This document shows, in pieces, positions 51,267-60,805 of a DNA stretch of 64,000 nt. Every line of letters starts with the position of its first letter. Position 1 is the stretch's first letter. The position numbers were made by a program, and so were the translations under genes. The notes beneath the pieces are model-generated. The model did no database searches and was not told the DNA's origin. It saw only the letters and a program-made list of their open reading frames with translations. The stretch comes from Mesorhizobium xinjiangense (lineage in GTDB: Bacteria > Pseudomonadota > Alphaproteobacteria > Rhizobiales > Rhizobiaceae): positions 1 to 64,000 of the forward strand of contig NZ_WOAC01000020.1 of the NCBI RefSeq assembly GCF_009749525.1, written 5' to 3'.

Positions 51267-52163
51267 TCAACGCTCAGCCTCCACCGTGCGCGCGAGCCAG
51301 GCCAGAAACGTTTCTGCCAGGGCGCTCGAACGGCGCGGCGACAGGGTGGCGAAATAGCCGGTGCCGATGTCGATTTCGCCGTCCGGCCAGGGAGCCAGAT
51401 TGCCTTCCGAGACCAGGGTCGCGGTGATCGAGCGCCAGCCCAGCATGAGGCCGCGCCCGTCAAGCGTGGCCTGAACCGCCTGAACATAGTTGTCGAAGGT
51501 CTCGCCGCGTCCGGCCGGCCGGCTGCGCCCGCACGCCTTGAAATATTCCCGCCATCCGGCCCAATGCCCGTCCGCCGGCCCGCGCACATGGATGAGCGGC
51601 GCGGTGTCGAGGCCGCCGCCCTGCGCCAGGATACGCTCGATCAGGGCTGGCCGACCGACCGGGCAGACGATTTCCTCGAACAGCTTGACCGTTTCGCCGT
51701 CGCTCCAGTTCCCGCTGCCATAGCGCAGCGCGATGTCTATCCCGGGCAGGATGGCCGGCAGATCGGTGGGCGGTGCCTGGACGTTGACGATGGCGCCGGG
51801 CTGCTCGGCATAGAAATCCGGCAGGCGCGGCATCAGCCAGTAAGTGGCCATGCCGAGCGTGCAGGCGACCGTCAGCGCCTGGTCGGACACCCCCGCCTGG
51901 AAGCGGATGTCCTCGATCGTCGTGGCGATGAGGTCGATGCCGTCGTGCGTGGCGCGCGCCAGCTGCCGGCCCGCCTCCGTCAGCCCCGCCGGCCGCGTGC
52001 TCCGATCCAGGAGCGGCGCCCCCACATGGTCTTCCAGCGCCTTGAGCGCCTGCGTGACGGCGGGCTGGGTCACGTTCAGGCGGCTTGCCGCTTCGCGCAT
52101 GGATCCCAGCCGGGCGACCATGTCGAATGTCGTGAGGAGGCGGAGCGGAGGAAGTCGGTCCAA
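51267..52163 (-). CDS. LysR-family regulator (GcvA-like)
   Basis: This 298-residue regulator has an N-terminal HTH (LLTTFDMVARLGSMREAASR, LNVTQPAVTQALKALEDHVG) and a LysR substrate domain with QALTVACTLGMATYWLMPRL. The start is TTG 52163. It is divergent from the dioxygenase-aldolase pair, the usual layout for a LysR activator of that operon. Two near-identical 15-base elements lie in the gap. Confidence 0.88.
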   Translation of the reverse strand: MDRLPPLRLLTTFDMVARLGSMREAASRLNVTQPAVTQALKALEDHVGAPLLDRSTRPAGLTEAGRQLARATHDGIDLIATTIEDIRFQAGVSDQALTVACTLGMATYWLMPRLPDFYAEQPGAIVNVQAPPTDLPAILPGIDIALRYGSGNWSDGETVKLFEEIVCPVGRPALIERILAQGGGLDTAPLIHVRGPADGHWAGWREYFKACGRSRPAGRGETFDNYVQAVQATLDGRGLMLGWRSITATLVSEGNLAPWPDGEIDIGTGYFATLSPRRSSALAETFLAWLARTVEAER

Positions 52164-52165
52164 AA

Positions 52166-52258
52166 CTTAATCCAGGGCTTAATTTGAGATTATCAATAAT
52201 GGCCTTTTTTCGTTGTACGGCAAGGGGCAGTCTCCGATCGAATCTTAATCAAGGGCTT
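52166..52258. promoter_or_regulatory. Direct repeat CTTAATCNAGGGCTT in the LysR/dioxygenase gap
   Basis: CTTAATCCAGGGCTT (52166-52180) and CTTAATCAAGGGCTT (52244-52258) differ in one of 15 positions and lie 78 bases apart. One is next to the LysR start codon and the other 18 bases before the dioxygenase start. They are candidate LysR-regulator binding sites, possibly for autorepression and control of the operon. Confidence 0.5.
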
Positions 52259-52275
52259 TGACTTAGGGACCAGCC

Positions 52276-53415
52276 ATGAACGACATGCAGATCGCGACGG
52301 TGCCCGTGCGCCTCTCCGACAAGGGGCTTCGGGTGACGCTTCCCGATGGCCGCGAAGGCTATTTCAACTATTACTGGCTGCGCGACAATTCTCCGACATC
52401 CTTCGACAGTGCGACGCGCGAGCGCACCTTCGACATTTTCCATCTCGACGAGCCGCCGAAGGCGGAAACGGCCGAGGTGGAAGGCGACACGCTGGTGATC
52501 CGCTGGCAGGGCGAGGATCATGTTTCGCCCTATCCGATGTCGCTGCTTGCCGCCTTTGCCGACGCCAAGCGGCGTCCGGATCCGGCGGATCTGCCGCGCA
52601 AGGCCTGGTATGGCGACCACTACCCCGATATCGCACGGTTTTCGCAGCGCGAGCTCATGGCCGACAAGCGCAAGGTCGCCGACTGGATCGAGGCGATGCT
52701 GAGAGAGGGCGTGGCGATCCTGACCGACATGCCGGACAGCGACGAGGCACTGACCGAGACGGCCCATCTCATGGGCCAGGTACGTCCGACCTTCTTCGGC
52801 GAATATTTCGACGTGCGCACGCATATCAAGCCGACGAACCTTGCCTATACGGCCAAGGCGCTCGAACTGCACACCGACACGCCGGCCGAAGAGGTGGCAC
52901 CTGGCGTGCAGTTCCTGCATTGCCGGGCGAACACGGTGGAAGGCGGCGGCAGCCTGTTTGCCGACGGCGTGGCGGTTGCCAACAACTTCCGCGAGCGCGA
53001 TCCGGAAGGCTTCCGCCTGTTGTCGCAGATCGACATTCCGTTTTACTGCGAGCATGACACCTACGACATGCGCTCGCGCCAGCGGGTCATCGAACTCGAC
53101 GAGCATGGTGCGGTTTCCGGGCTGACGATCAGCCAGCACATGGCCGACATGTTCGACCTGCCGCAGACGCTGCTCGACGATTACTACCCGGCCTTCTGCC
53201 GTTTCGGCAGGATGCTGCAGGAACAGCGCTACGTCATGCGCTTTTTGCTCAAGGCGGGTGAGTGCATTACCTTCGACAACCACCGCATCGTGCATGGCCG
53301 CGCCGCCTATTCGGCAACGAGCGGCTCGCGCTATCTGCGCGGCTGCTATGTCGACCGGGCCGAGATGCGCTCGACCTATCGCGCGCTCGTGTCCGAGGGC
53401 CGGTTCAAGGGGTGA
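52276..53415 (+). CDS. Gamma-butyrobetaine-dioxygenase-like oxygenase (TauD/TfdA fold)
   Basis: This 379-residue Fe(II)/2-oxoglutarate oxygenase has the N-terminal DUF971-like domain of BBOX/TMLH enzymes (GREGYFNYYWLRDNSPTSFD) and the TauD core: first iron ligands in ALELHTDTPAEEVAPGVQFL (HxD) and distal His in FDNHRIVHGRAAYS, with Arg for 2-oxoglutarate following. Enzymes of this architecture hydroxylate gamma-butyrobetaine to carnitine, or related betaines. ATG 52276 is clear. It forms a two-gene unit with the aldolase gene two bases downstream; whether the substrate is gamma-butyrobetaine is inference. Confidence 0.85.
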   Translation: MNDMQIATVPVRLSDKGLRVTLPDGREGYFNYYWLRDNSPTSFDSATRERTFDIFHLDEPPKAETAEVEGDTLVIRWQGEDHVSPYPMSLLAAFADAKRRPDPADLPRKAWYGDHYPDIARFSQRELMADKRKVADWIEAMLREGVAILTDMPDSDEALTETAHLMGQVRPTFFGEYFDVRTHIKPTNLAYTAKALELHTDTPAEEVAPGVQFLHCRANTVEGGGSLFADGVAVANNFRERDPEGFRLLSQIDIPFYCEHDTYDMRSRQRVIELDEHGAVSGLTISQHMADMFDLPQTLLDDYYPAFCRFGRMLQEQRYVMRFLLKAGECITFDNHRIVHGRAAYSATSGSRYLRGCYVDRAEMRSTYRALVSEGRFKG

Positions 53416-53417
53416 CC

Positions 53418-54167
53418 ATGTTGCAAGAGAGCGCCGAAACCCAGGAACTGCGGCGGTTGCGCCAGGACCTCGCCGCGGCCTTCCGTCTGTGCCACCGCTT
53501 CGGGTGGAGCGAATCCGTCGGCAACCATTTCAGCGCGGCGGTATCCGAAGATGGGCGGAAATTCCTGCTCAACCCGCGCTGGCAGCATTTCGCCACCATC
53601 CGGGCGAGCGACCTCCTGCTGCTTGATGCGGAGGATCCCGGCGTGATGGATCGTCCCGAGGCGCCGGATCCATCGGCCTGGGCCATTCACGGAACCATGC
53701 ATCGCATGCTGCCGGAGGCGAAGGTGATCCTGCATTGCCATTCGCCTTATGCCGTCGCGCTGGCCTGTCTGAAGGATCCGAGGCTCAAGCCGCTCGACAA
53801 CAACACCGCGCGCTTCTTCGGTCGCGTCGGCTATGACCTGGATTTCGGCGGCATCTCCGACGACGAAACCGAAGGCAAGCGGCTCGCCGAGGCGATCAGG
53901 GGCAAGACCGCTTTGGTCATGGGCAATCACGGAGTCTCGATTGCCGGCGAAACCGTGGCCGATGCCTTCGAGGACCTCTATTTCTTCGAAAAGGCTGCCC
54001 AGACCATGGTGCTCGCCCTGTCGACCGGGCAACCGCTTGCGGTGCTGTCGGATGAGGTGGCGCAGGCGACCGCCGACGGCTGGGCGGGCTATCGCGGCAT
54101 GGCGGCGCGGCACTTCGACCATCTCAAGTCGACGCTGGATGCCGAAGATACATCCTGGCGGGATTGA
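53418..54167 (+). CDS. Class II aldolase/adducin-family protein
   Basis: This 249-residue protein has the class II aldolase pattern: FRLCHRFGWSESVGNHFSAA (N-terminal), zinc ligands in VILHCHSPYAVALACLKDPR, and LVMGNHGVSIAGETVADAFE with the third His. It cleaves or epimerises a hydroxy-carbonyl substrate, e.g. a sugar phosphate. The start ATG 53418 overlaps the previous operon member almost directly (TGACC gap). Pairing with a betaine-type oxygenase is uncommon. Confidence 0.88.
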   Translation: MLQESAETQELRRLRQDLAAAFRLCHRFGWSESVGNHFSAAVSEDGRKFLLNPRWQHFATIRASDLLLLDAEDPGVMDRPEAPDPSAWAIHGTMHRMLPEAKVILHCHSPYAVALACLKDPRLKPLDNNTARFFGRVGYDLDFGGISDDETEGKRLAEAIRGKTALVMGNHGVSIAGETVADAFEDLYFFEKAAQTMVLALSTGQPLAVLSDEVAQATADGWAGYRGMAARHFDHLKSTLDAEDTSWRD

Positions 54168-54198
54168 CGGTCCCACTTCCCGGGGCGACGCCGCCTTT

Positions 54199-55788
54199 TC
54201 ACGTTGCGAGCATCGCCTCCAGTTCGCGGCGCTGCTCGTGCATCTTCAGGAAGATCTCATAGTCCCGGTCGAACCGTAGGCTGGCCTCGGGTGACGGGCG
54301 CCGCTCGGTGCCGCCCTGCTGCATCGCCGTGCAGGCCGAGACGAGGTCGCCATGCAAGCCCGCCGCCGTCGCCGCCACCATGGCGGTGCCGAGCAACACC
54401 GCTTCGTCCGTCGTCGGCTCGATGACGGCAATCCCGGTCGCATCGGCATAAAGTTCCATCAGGAGCGGATTGCGCGTGTGGCCGCCGGTCACGTGCAGCG
54501 TGTCGATGCCATGACCTTCGGCATTGAGCGTTTCGAGAATGTGGCGCACACCCAGCACGACGGCGACGGTGGTGCGCCAATAGAGCCGGCACAACCCGTC
54601 AAAGGAATTGTCGAGCGTCAGGCCCGAAATCACGCCTGTTGCATGCGGGTCGGCGAGCGGCGAGCGGTTGCCGTGGAAATCGGGCAGGATGTGCAGGCGC
54701 GACGCGAGGTCCGGCCCTTCCGTCTCGCGCAGGGCGTAGACCCGTTCGGCAATGCGCCGGTGCATTGTCGGGGTGGGGTCGCCGCCTGCCACGTGCTGAC
54801 GGACGATGTGATCGAGCAGCGCGCCGGTGGCCGATTGCCCGCCCTCGCCGATCCAGCAATCGGGTAGGGCGGCGCCCAAATAGGGGCCCCAACCGCCGGG
54901 AAAGGGCCGGTATTCGCGCGAGATTGCCATGACGCAGCTCGACGTTCCAGCGATCAGCGCCAGGTGGCGGTCAATCGTGTCGAGATCGTTCGCATAGCCG
55001 CCAAGCACGCCGAGCGCGCCGGCATAGGCGTCGATCAGCCCGGCCCCGACCTTGCAATCGGTCGTCAGGCCGAGATCGCGCGCGGCCTGTGGCGTGAGCG
55101 GCCCGAGATCGGTGCCGATCGGCACGCCCTTTTCTGGCAGGCCGCCGCGCTCCGGCAGATCGGCCAGCCCCACGCCCGCAAGGAAATCCGCCTGCCAGCT
55201 CTGCTCTTCATGCGCCAGATAGGCCCATTTGCAGGTCAGCGTGCCTTGAGAACGGGAATTCGAGCCGGTGGCGCGCGCAGACAGGAAGTCGGCCAGATCG
55301 AAAATGCGTCCCGCCGCCGCCCATGTGGCGGGCAGGTTGCGCTTGATCCACATCAGCTTCGGCGTCTGCTTTTCGGGTGACATCGCACCGCCTGCGAAGC
55401 GAAGCAGGGCATGGCCCGTTGCCGTGCATTCGTCGGCTTCGCCGAGCGCGCGGTGGTCGAGCCAGGCGATCGTGTCCCAGCGTGCCTCGCCGCTGGGCGA
55501 TACGCTCAGCTGCTCCCCGTCCGCGCGGCGGAAGACCAGTGAGCAGGTGGCGTCGAAGGCGATGCCCGAAACGGATTCCGGTGCGACTTTTGCTTGGCTC
55601 AAAGCCGCCCGGACGGCGCTCGAAACCGCCGCCCAGATGTCTTCGGAATCGTGCTCGGCATGGTCGGCCTGCGGCCGGTTCATCGCGATCGGGTGATCGG
55701 CGCGCGCCAGAAGGCTGCCGCTGCCGTCGAAGATGCCGGCGCGCGCACTGCCGGTCCCTACGTCCACGGCGCAGACATATCGGCGCAT
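54199..55788 (-). CDS. FGGY-family carbohydrate kinase (ribulokinase/xylulokinase-like)
   Basis: This 529-residue sugar kinase has the actin-like ATPase core: phosphate-1 motif AVDVGTGSARAGIFDGSG, DHRALGEADECTATGHALLR, GAGLIDAYAGALGVLGGY and adenosine-side VTGGHTRNPLLMELYADATG. It resembles D-ribulokinase/ribitol kinase FGGY proteins. ATG 55788 overlaps the end of the HAD gene by four bases (ATGA); the longer frame to 56166 is rejected. In the polyol operon it should phosphorylate the ketose made by the dehydrogenases, such as fructose, xylulose or ribulose. Confidence 0.85.
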   Translation of the reverse strand: MRRYVCAVDVGTGSARAGIFDGSGSLLARADHPIAMNRPQADHAEHDSEDIWAAVSSAVRAALSQAKVAPESVSGIAFDATCSLVFRRADGEQLSVSPSGEARWDTIAWLDHRALGEADECTATGHALLRFAGGAMSPEKQTPKLMWIKRNLPATWAAAGRIFDLADFLSARATGSNSRSQGTLTCKWAYLAHEEQSWQADFLAGVGLADLPERGGLPEKGVPIGTDLGPLTPQAARDLGLTTDCKVGAGLIDAYAGALGVLGGYANDLDTIDRHLALIAGTSSCVMAISREYRPFPGGWGPYLGAALPDCWIGEGGQSATGALLDHIVRQHVAGGDPTPTMHRRIAERVYALRETEGPDLASRLHILPDFHGNRSPLADPHATGVISGLTLDNSFDGLCRLYWRTTVAVVLGVRHILETLNAEGHGIDTLHVTGGHTRNPLLMELYADATGIAVIEPTTDEAVLLGTAMVAATAAGLHGDLVSACTAMQQGGTERRPSPEASLRFDRDYEIFLKMHEQRRELEAMLAT

Positions 55789-56495
55789 CAGACGGCCGGG
55801 GCTGCCGGCTCGGTGCCTGCGACCAGCGAGGGCAGTTGCGCCATGTCGTCGAAGATGGTTTCCGCGCCGAGCGGAGCCAGGGCTGCCTTCAAAGATCCGG
55901 GCACGGCGTGTGATCCTCCCGTAAAGCCGAAGACGCGCATGCCCGCCGCACGTGCGGCGGTCACGCCCGCGGGACTGTCCTCTATCACGAGGCAGTCGGT
56001 TGGCGCCACGCCCATCTCGCGCGCGGTGTGGATGAACAGATCCGGGGCCGGCTTGCCGCGCTCGACCATGGTGGCACTGTATATGTGCGGCTCGAGAAGT
56101 TCCAGCAGCCCCGTCACGCGCAGCGAAGTGCGGATGCGTTCCGGCTTGCTGGAGGAGGCCACGCAACGCGCGCAGGCAAGCGTCGTCAGCGTTTGGCGAA
56201 TGCCCGGAATCGGCTGCAGTTCGGCTTCGAAGCGGCGGTTCAATTCGTCGCGCATGAATTCCAGATGCGCGTCGGTGATGTCGATGCCGAAATCGCCGCG
56301 CAGGATCTCGCAGGTCGAGGCCATGGAGCGGCCGAGAAAGCGGTCATAGGCGGTCGCCTCATCGATCGGGCCGCCCGCTTCGGCGATGACGTCGCGCAGC
56401 ACGGCAATCGAGATCGGTTCGCTGTCGACCAGCACGCCGTCGCAGTCGAAGATGACGAGTTTGGGTCCGGCCCGGCCTGTCGAATTCGCGTTCAC
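55788..56495 (-). CDS. HAD-superfamily phosphatase (beta-phosphoglucomutase-like)
   Basis: This 235-residue HAD subfamily IA hydrolase has motif I DCDGVLVDSE, motif II SSSKPERI, and motif III/IV KPAPDLFIHTAREMG with VIEDSPAGVTAARAAGM. It hydrolyses a small sugar phosphate, possibly to recycle accumulated polyol or ketose phosphate. It lies between mtlK and the kinase gene in the polyol operon. Confidence 0.9.
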   Translation of the reverse strand: MNANSTGRAGPKLVIFDCDGVLVDSEPISIAVLRDVIAEAGGPIDEATAYDRFLGRSMASTCEILRGDFGIDITDAHLEFMRDELNRRFEAELQPIPGIRQTLTTLACARCVASSSKPERIRTSLRVTGLLELLEPHIYSATMVERGKPAPDLFIHTAREMGVAPTDCLVIEDSPAGVTAARAAGMRVFGFTGGSHAVPGSLKAALAPLGAETIFDDMAQLPSLVAGTEPAAPAV

Positions 56496-56549
56496 CCAAA
56501 ATGTCCTGTTGCCTGTCCGGATCGATACTTCGTTGTCGCGGCAATGCTT

Positions 56550-58034
56550 TTAGCCCGCTTTGCCGCCTATGTAGCCTGCCAGGGTGTCGCGCGTGCCGTT
56601 TTTCCAGAGCTTGTCGAGATGGCTGGAAAAGGCTTGCGCAAATCGGTCGGATCGGCTGACCTCGCCGAAAATGTCATGAAGGCCGAGAAAGGCGTCCGGA
56701 TCGTTCCGTGCGGCCAGTGCGGCCTCCTTGAGCCGGCCGGCGGCGGCATCGTTGTAGTCGGTCGGCCGGCCGCTGTCGGTGGTCCCGGCGCAAAAGCGGC
56801 ACCAGAGCGCCGAAACGAGCGACAGGCCGGTGATGTCCGCGCCTTCGTTCAGTCGGTCGGCGGTCGAGGGCAGGATGAATTTCGGCTGCCGGTTGGACCC
56901 GTCCTGGCAGAGCCGGGCGATCGTGTCGCCCACCTTCGGATTGGAGAAGCGGTCTTCGATCTGGGCGAAATAGGCCTTGAGATCGACGCCCGGTACGGGC
57001 GGCACGACCGGAATGATTTCCTCTTCTTCAAGCTTCGACAGGAAATCGCGGATCAGCGGTTCGGCCATCGCCTCATGGACGAAATGAACGTCCATGAGCG
57101 CGGCCGGATAGGCGATGGCTGCGTGGCCGCCATTGAGGATCCTGATCTTCATCAGCTCGTAAGGCGCGACATCGTCGACGAAGGTGACGCCGGCCTTCTC
57201 GAATGCGGGCCGGCCGGTTGGAAAGTCGTCTTCCATCACCCATTGGCGGAACGGCTCGCAATAGACCGGCCAGGCGTCCTCGATGCCGAATGTTTCGGCC
57301 AGATGGGCACGCTCGCGCGCCGAGGTTGCCGGCGTGATGCGGTCGACCATCGAATTGGGGAAGGAGACGTTGCCGCGCACCCATGTCGCCAAATCAGGGT
57401 CGCTCAGTTCGGCGAGGCCGACGACCGCGTCGGCTGTGACGTGGCCGTTGCCGGGGATGTTGTCGCAGGACATGACCGTGAAGGGCGGGATGCCCGCGTC
57501 GCGTCGCGTCTTCAGGCCGGCCAGAATGAGCCCGAAAACCGTCTTCGGATCGTCCGGCTTCGCGGCGTCGGCCGCGATCTGCGGATGCCCGGGATTGAAT
57601 GTCCCGGTCGTCGCATCGATGAAATAGCCGCCCTCGGTGATGGTCATCGAGACGATGCGGATTGCCGGATCGGCCAACCGCGCGACGATGGTCGCCCGAT
57701 CTTCGGGCCGCAGATAGTCGATCATGACGCCAGTGACGCGCGCCGTGACCTTCTCGGCGTCCTGCTCGACGACGCTGGTCAGCCAGTCCTGACCCGCCAG
57801 CGCCTCGCGCATGGCGTTGTCGGCCGGCAGCACACCGGCGCCGACGATCGCCCAGTCATGGTCGAGGCCGTCATTCATCAGATCGTCGAGATAGAGGGCC
57901 TGGTGCGCCCGGTGGAAATTGCCGATGCCGAAATGAAGGATGCCCGGCGAGAGATCCGCGCGGCGATTGCGTGGGCGGGCGACGTCGGGCGCGAGCTGGT
58001 CGAGATTGGCGAGGGAGAGTTTCTTGACGGTCAT
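56550..58034 (-). CDS. mtlK: Mannitol 2-dehydrogenase
   Basis: This 494-residue long-chain polyol dehydrogenase oxidises D-mannitol to D-fructose with NAD, and often arabitol or sorbitol. The family signature is visible: LHFGIGNFHRAHQALYLDDL, MSCDNIPGNG, SFPNSMVDRITPA and PYELMKIRILNGGHAAIAYP with the catalytic Lys. It overlaps the sorbitol dehydrogenase gene by one base and follows the Rhodobacter/Sinorhizobium smo order. Confidence 0.95.
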   Translation of the reverse strand: MTVKKLSLANLDQLAPDVARPRNRRADLSPGILHFGIGNFHRAHQALYLDDLMNDGLDHDWAIVGAGVLPADNAMREALAGQDWLTSVVEQDAEKVTARVTGVMIDYLRPEDRATIVARLADPAIRIVSMTITEGGYFIDATTGTFNPGHPQIAADAAKPDDPKTVFGLILAGLKTRRDAGIPPFTVMSCDNIPGNGHVTADAVVGLAELSDPDLATWVRGNVSFPNSMVDRITPATSARERAHLAETFGIEDAWPVYCEPFRQWVMEDDFPTGRPAFEKAGVTFVDDVAPYELMKIRILNGGHAAIAYPAALMDVHFVHEAMAEPLIRDFLSKLEEEEIIPVVPPVPGVDLKAYFAQIEDRFSNPKVGDTIARLCQDGSNRQPKFILPSTADRLNEGADITGLSLVSALWCRFCAGTTDSGRPTDYNDAAAGRLKEAALAARNDPDAFLGLHDIFGEVSRSDRFAQAFSSHLDKLWKNGTRDTLAGYIGGKAG

Positions 58035-58807
58035 CAGTTCATCCAGTTTCCGCCGTCGACATTGTAGGTCTGGGCGACGATGTATTCGGCCTCGGCGCTG
58101 GCCAGGAAGACGGCCATGCCGGTCAGGTCCTCCGCCCGGCCCATCCGGCCATAGGGGACCGCCTCGCCGACCAGCCTCTTCTTTTCCCCGAGCGGGCGGT
58201 TCTCATACTGGGCAAACAGCGAGTCCACATGGTCCCAGTGCTCGCCGTCGACCACGCCGGGCGCGATCGCGTTGACGTTGATGCCATGGCGGATGAGATC
58301 GAGCCCGGCCGACTGGGTGAAGCTGACGACGGCGGCCTTGGTGGCGCAGTAGATCGCCACCAGCGCCTCGCCGCGGCGCCCCGCCTGGCTCGCCATGTTG
58401 ATGATGCGCCCGCCCTTGCCGCGCGCGATCATGGACCGGGCAACGGCCTGCGTGGTGAAGATGGTGCCCGAGACGTTGACGGCGAACAGCCGGTCGTAGC
58501 TGTCGCGCGTGATGTCGACGATCGGCGCCAGGTCGAACAGGGCGGCATTGTTGATCAGGATGTCGATTCCGCCCGCCTTGCCCTCGACAGCCCTCACTGC
58601 CGAGTCGATCGATTGCTGGTCGGTCACGTCGAGCGGCACGGCGAAGGCCGCCGCGCCGATTTCGGCGGCGCATTGTTCAGCCGCTTCCAGGTTGATGTCG
58701 CCGATGGCCACTCCGGCGCCTTCGCGGATATAGGCTTCGGCGAAGGCGCGGCCGATACCGCGCGCCGCGCCCGTGATCAATGCGGTCTTGCCGGCAAGTC
58801 TTGTCAT
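58034..58807 (-). CDS. smoS: Sorbitol (L-iditol) 2-dehydrogenase, short-chain
   Basis: This 257-residue SDR has the TGAARGIG cofactor motif, Asp37-type acidic residue in [11 protein letters not shown] for NAD, NNAALF, catalytic Ser in INMASQAG and YCATK with Tyr and Lys. It ends VDGGNWMN. It fits SmoS, which converts sorbitol to fructose and galactitol to tagatose. It overlaps smoK by four bases. Confidence 0.93.
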   Translation of the reverse strand: MTRLAGKTALITGAARGIGRAFAEAYIREGAGVAIGDINLEAAEQCAAEIGAAAFAVPLDVTDQQSIDSAVRAVEGKAGGIDILINNAALFDLAPIVDITRDSYDRLFAVNVSGTIFTTQAVARSMIARGKGGRIINMASQAGRRGEALVAIYCATKAAVVSFTQSAGLDLIRHGINVNAIAPGVVDGEHWDHVDSLFAQYENRPLGEKKRLVGEAVPYGRMGRAEDLTGMAVFLASAEAEYIVAQTYNVDGGNWMN

Positions 58808-59805
58808 TTGATGGTCTGCCCGTCCTTGTCGAAGCGGTGGATCTTGGAGGGATCGGGCGTCAGGTAGACCGGCTCGCCGTGACGCAGGGCGAATTCGCCG
58901 TCGGCGCGTGCGGTGACCTGGCCGATCCCGTCGACATGCACGTGCAGCAGCGTGTCGGAGCCGAGATGCTCGGCAACGCCGACGGTGCCCTTCCAGGTGC
59001 CCTCGGATTTCGACAGCTGCAGGTGTTCGGGCCTGATGCCGACCGTCTTGCCGTCGAGCTTGGCGGCTTCGTCGCCCTCGACAAAATTCATGCGCGGCGA
59101 GCCGATGAAGCCGGCGACGAAGAGATTGTTCGGGCTGCGGTAGAGCTCCAGCGGCGTGCCGACCTGCTCGATGCGCCCGGCATTCAAGACCACGATCTTG
59201 TCGGCCATGGTCATGGCTTCCACCTGGTCATGGGTGACATAGATCATCGTGGTGGCGAGCTTCTGGTGCAGTTCGCTGATCTCGAGCCGCATCGTGCCGC
59301 GCAGGGCGGCGTCGAGATTGGACAAGGGCTCGTCGAACAGGAAGGCGCCGGGCTGGCGCACGATGGCGCGGCCGATGGCGACACGCTGGCGCTGGCCGCC
59401 GGAAAGCTGGCCGGGGCGCCGGTCGAGATAGTCCGTCAAGTTGAGCGTTTCGGCGGCGGCACGGACCTTGCCGTCGATGGCGTTCTTGTCCTCTCCGGCC
59501 ATCTTCAGCGGAAAGGCGATGTTCTTGTAGACGCTCATATGCGGATAAAGCGCATAGGACTGGAAGACCATCGCCAGGCCGCGTCTGGCCGGCGCTTCGC
59601 TTGTCACGTCCCGCCCGTCGATCGAGATGGCGCCGGCCGTCACATCCTCGAGCCCGGCGATCAGCCGCAACAGGGTCGACTTGCCGCAACCCGACGGGCC
59701 GACGAAGACGACGAACTCCCCGTCCTCGATTTCGAGGTCGATCTCGGGGATGACATTTGTCGTGCCGAAGGATTTGGCGACTTTCGACAGCGTTATCTGG
59801 CCCAT
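58804..59805 (-). CDS. smoK: Polyol ABC transporter ATPase (SmoK/MalK-like)
   Basis: This 333-residue ATPase has Walker [11 protein letters not shown] loop [20 protein letters not shown], signature [20 protein letters not shown], Walker [13 protein letters not shown] and a C-terminal regulatory (TOBE/OB) domain with [12 protein letters not shown] 59805 follows a GGAGGG site. It powers the sorbitol/mannitol uptake formed by SmoEFG. Confidence 0.95.
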   Translation of the reverse strand: MGQITLSKVAKSFGTTNVIPEIDLEIEDGEFVVFVGPSGCGKSTLLRLIAGLEDVTAGAISIDGRDVTSEAPARRGLAMVFQSYALYPHMSVYKNIAFPLKMAGEDKNAIDGKVRAAAETLNLTDYLDRRPGQLSGGQRQRVAIGRAIVRQPGAFLFDEPLSNLDAALRGTMRLEISELHQKLATTMIYVTHDQVEAMTMADKIVVLNAGRIEQVGTPLELYRSPNNLFVAGFIGSPRMNFVEGDEAAKLDGKTVGIRPEHLQLSKSEGTWKGTVGVAEHLGSDTLLHVHVDGIGQVTARADGEFALRHGEPVYLTPDPSKIHRFDKDGQTIK

Positions 59806-59819
59806 GCTTCCCTCCATTT

Positions 59820-59953
59820 TTCCCTCCCCCTTGAGAGGAGGGCGGCCAACAGCCGGAGGCGGTTGGCCGGGTGGGGTGGTTGATGTAGTGCTCGGCCGCC
59901 GGGACCCCACCCGGCTCGCTTCGCTCGCCACCCTCCCCTCAAGGGGGAGGGAA
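59820..59953. repeat. Nested palindromic intergenic repeat
   Basis: Outer arms TTCCCTCCCCCTTGAG (59820-59835) and CTCAAGGGGGAGGGAA (59938-59953) are perfect inverted 16-mers. Inner arms CCGGGTGGGGT (59867-59877) and ACCCCACCCGG (59904-59914) are perfect 11-mers. Such CTCCCCCTTGAG repeats are common between genes in Rhizobiales. It lies between smoG and smoK, where it may lower distal expression or stabilise the upstream transcript. Confidence 0.85.
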
Positions 59954-59965
59954 CCGCCGCCCCCA

Positions 59966-60790
59966 TCACTTCACCGCGCCGAAAGTCAGCCCGCGCACCA
60001 GTTGGCGCTGCGAGAACCAGCCCATGATCAGGATCGGCGCGATCGCCAGTGTCGAGGCGGCCGAGAGCTTCGCCCAGAACAGGCCCTGCGGGCTGGAAAA
60101 GGAGGCGATGAAGGCGGTGAGCGGGGCGGCCTGCGCCGCCGTCAGCCGGATCGTCCAGAAGGATTCGTTCCACGCCAGGATGATGTTCAACAGCATTGTC
60201 GAGGCGATGCCGGGCAGTGCCATCGGGGTCAGCACATGGATGATCTCGTTCATCAGCGAAGCGCCGTCCATGCGCGCCGCTTCCAGGATCTCGCCCGGGA
60301 TCTCGCGGAAATAGGTGTAGAGCATCCACACCACGATTGGCAGGTTGACGAGGGTCAGGACGACGGTCAGGCCGAGCCTGGTGTCGAGCAGGCCGGTGTC
60401 GCGGAAGATCAGATAGATCGGCACCAGCACGCCGACGGCGGGCAGCATCTTCGTCGACAGCATCCACATCAGGATGTCCTTGGTGCGCTTGGTCGGCGAA
60501 AAGGCCATCGACCAGGCGGCCGGGACGGCGATGACAAGCGCAATGAGCGTCGAGCCCAGCGAAACGATCACCGAGTTCATGAACGGCTTGAAATAGTCGC
60601 GCTGCGCTTGAACCTCGACATAGTTCTCGAAGGTGCCGGACGGGATGAGGCTGATCCCGGCAATGGCTTCGGGCTCCGTCTTGAAGGAAGTGACGACGGT
60701 GTAGAGGATCGGGAAGAAGATCAGCAAGGCGATGAACCATGCCGCGACCGTCGCGATCGCCTTGTGCCTGGTGGAAACTGTGCGGGCCAT
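59966..60790 (-). CDS. smoG: Polyol ABC transporter permease (SmoG/MalG-like)
   Basis: This 274-residue permease has six helices and the EAA loop [20 protein letters not shown] with GIA and the MalG-type C-terminus [14 protein letters not shown] 60790 starts [12 protein letters not shown]. It forms the channel with SmoF. Confidence 0.93.
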   Translation of the reverse strand: MARTVSTRHKAIATVAAWFIALLIFFPILYTVVTSFKTEPEAIAGISLIPSGTFENYVEVQAQRDYFKPFMNSVIVSLGSTLIALVIAVPAAWSMAFSPTKRTKDILMWMLSTKMLPAVGVLVPIYLIFRDTGLLDTRLGLTVVLTLVNLPIVVWMLYTYFREIPGEILEAARMDGASLMNEIIHVLTPMALPGIASTMLLNIILAWNESFWTIRLTAAQAAPLTAFIASFSSPQGLFWAKLSAASTLAIAPILIMGWFSQRQLVRGLTFGAVK

Positions 60791-60805
60791 GATGCAGGGC
60801 TCCTG

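Noticed and set aside
56028-58067. Plus-strand open frame of 679 codons opposite mtlK and the HAD gene
   Set aside because: Antisense shadow of two genes with full catalytic motifs on the minus strand.
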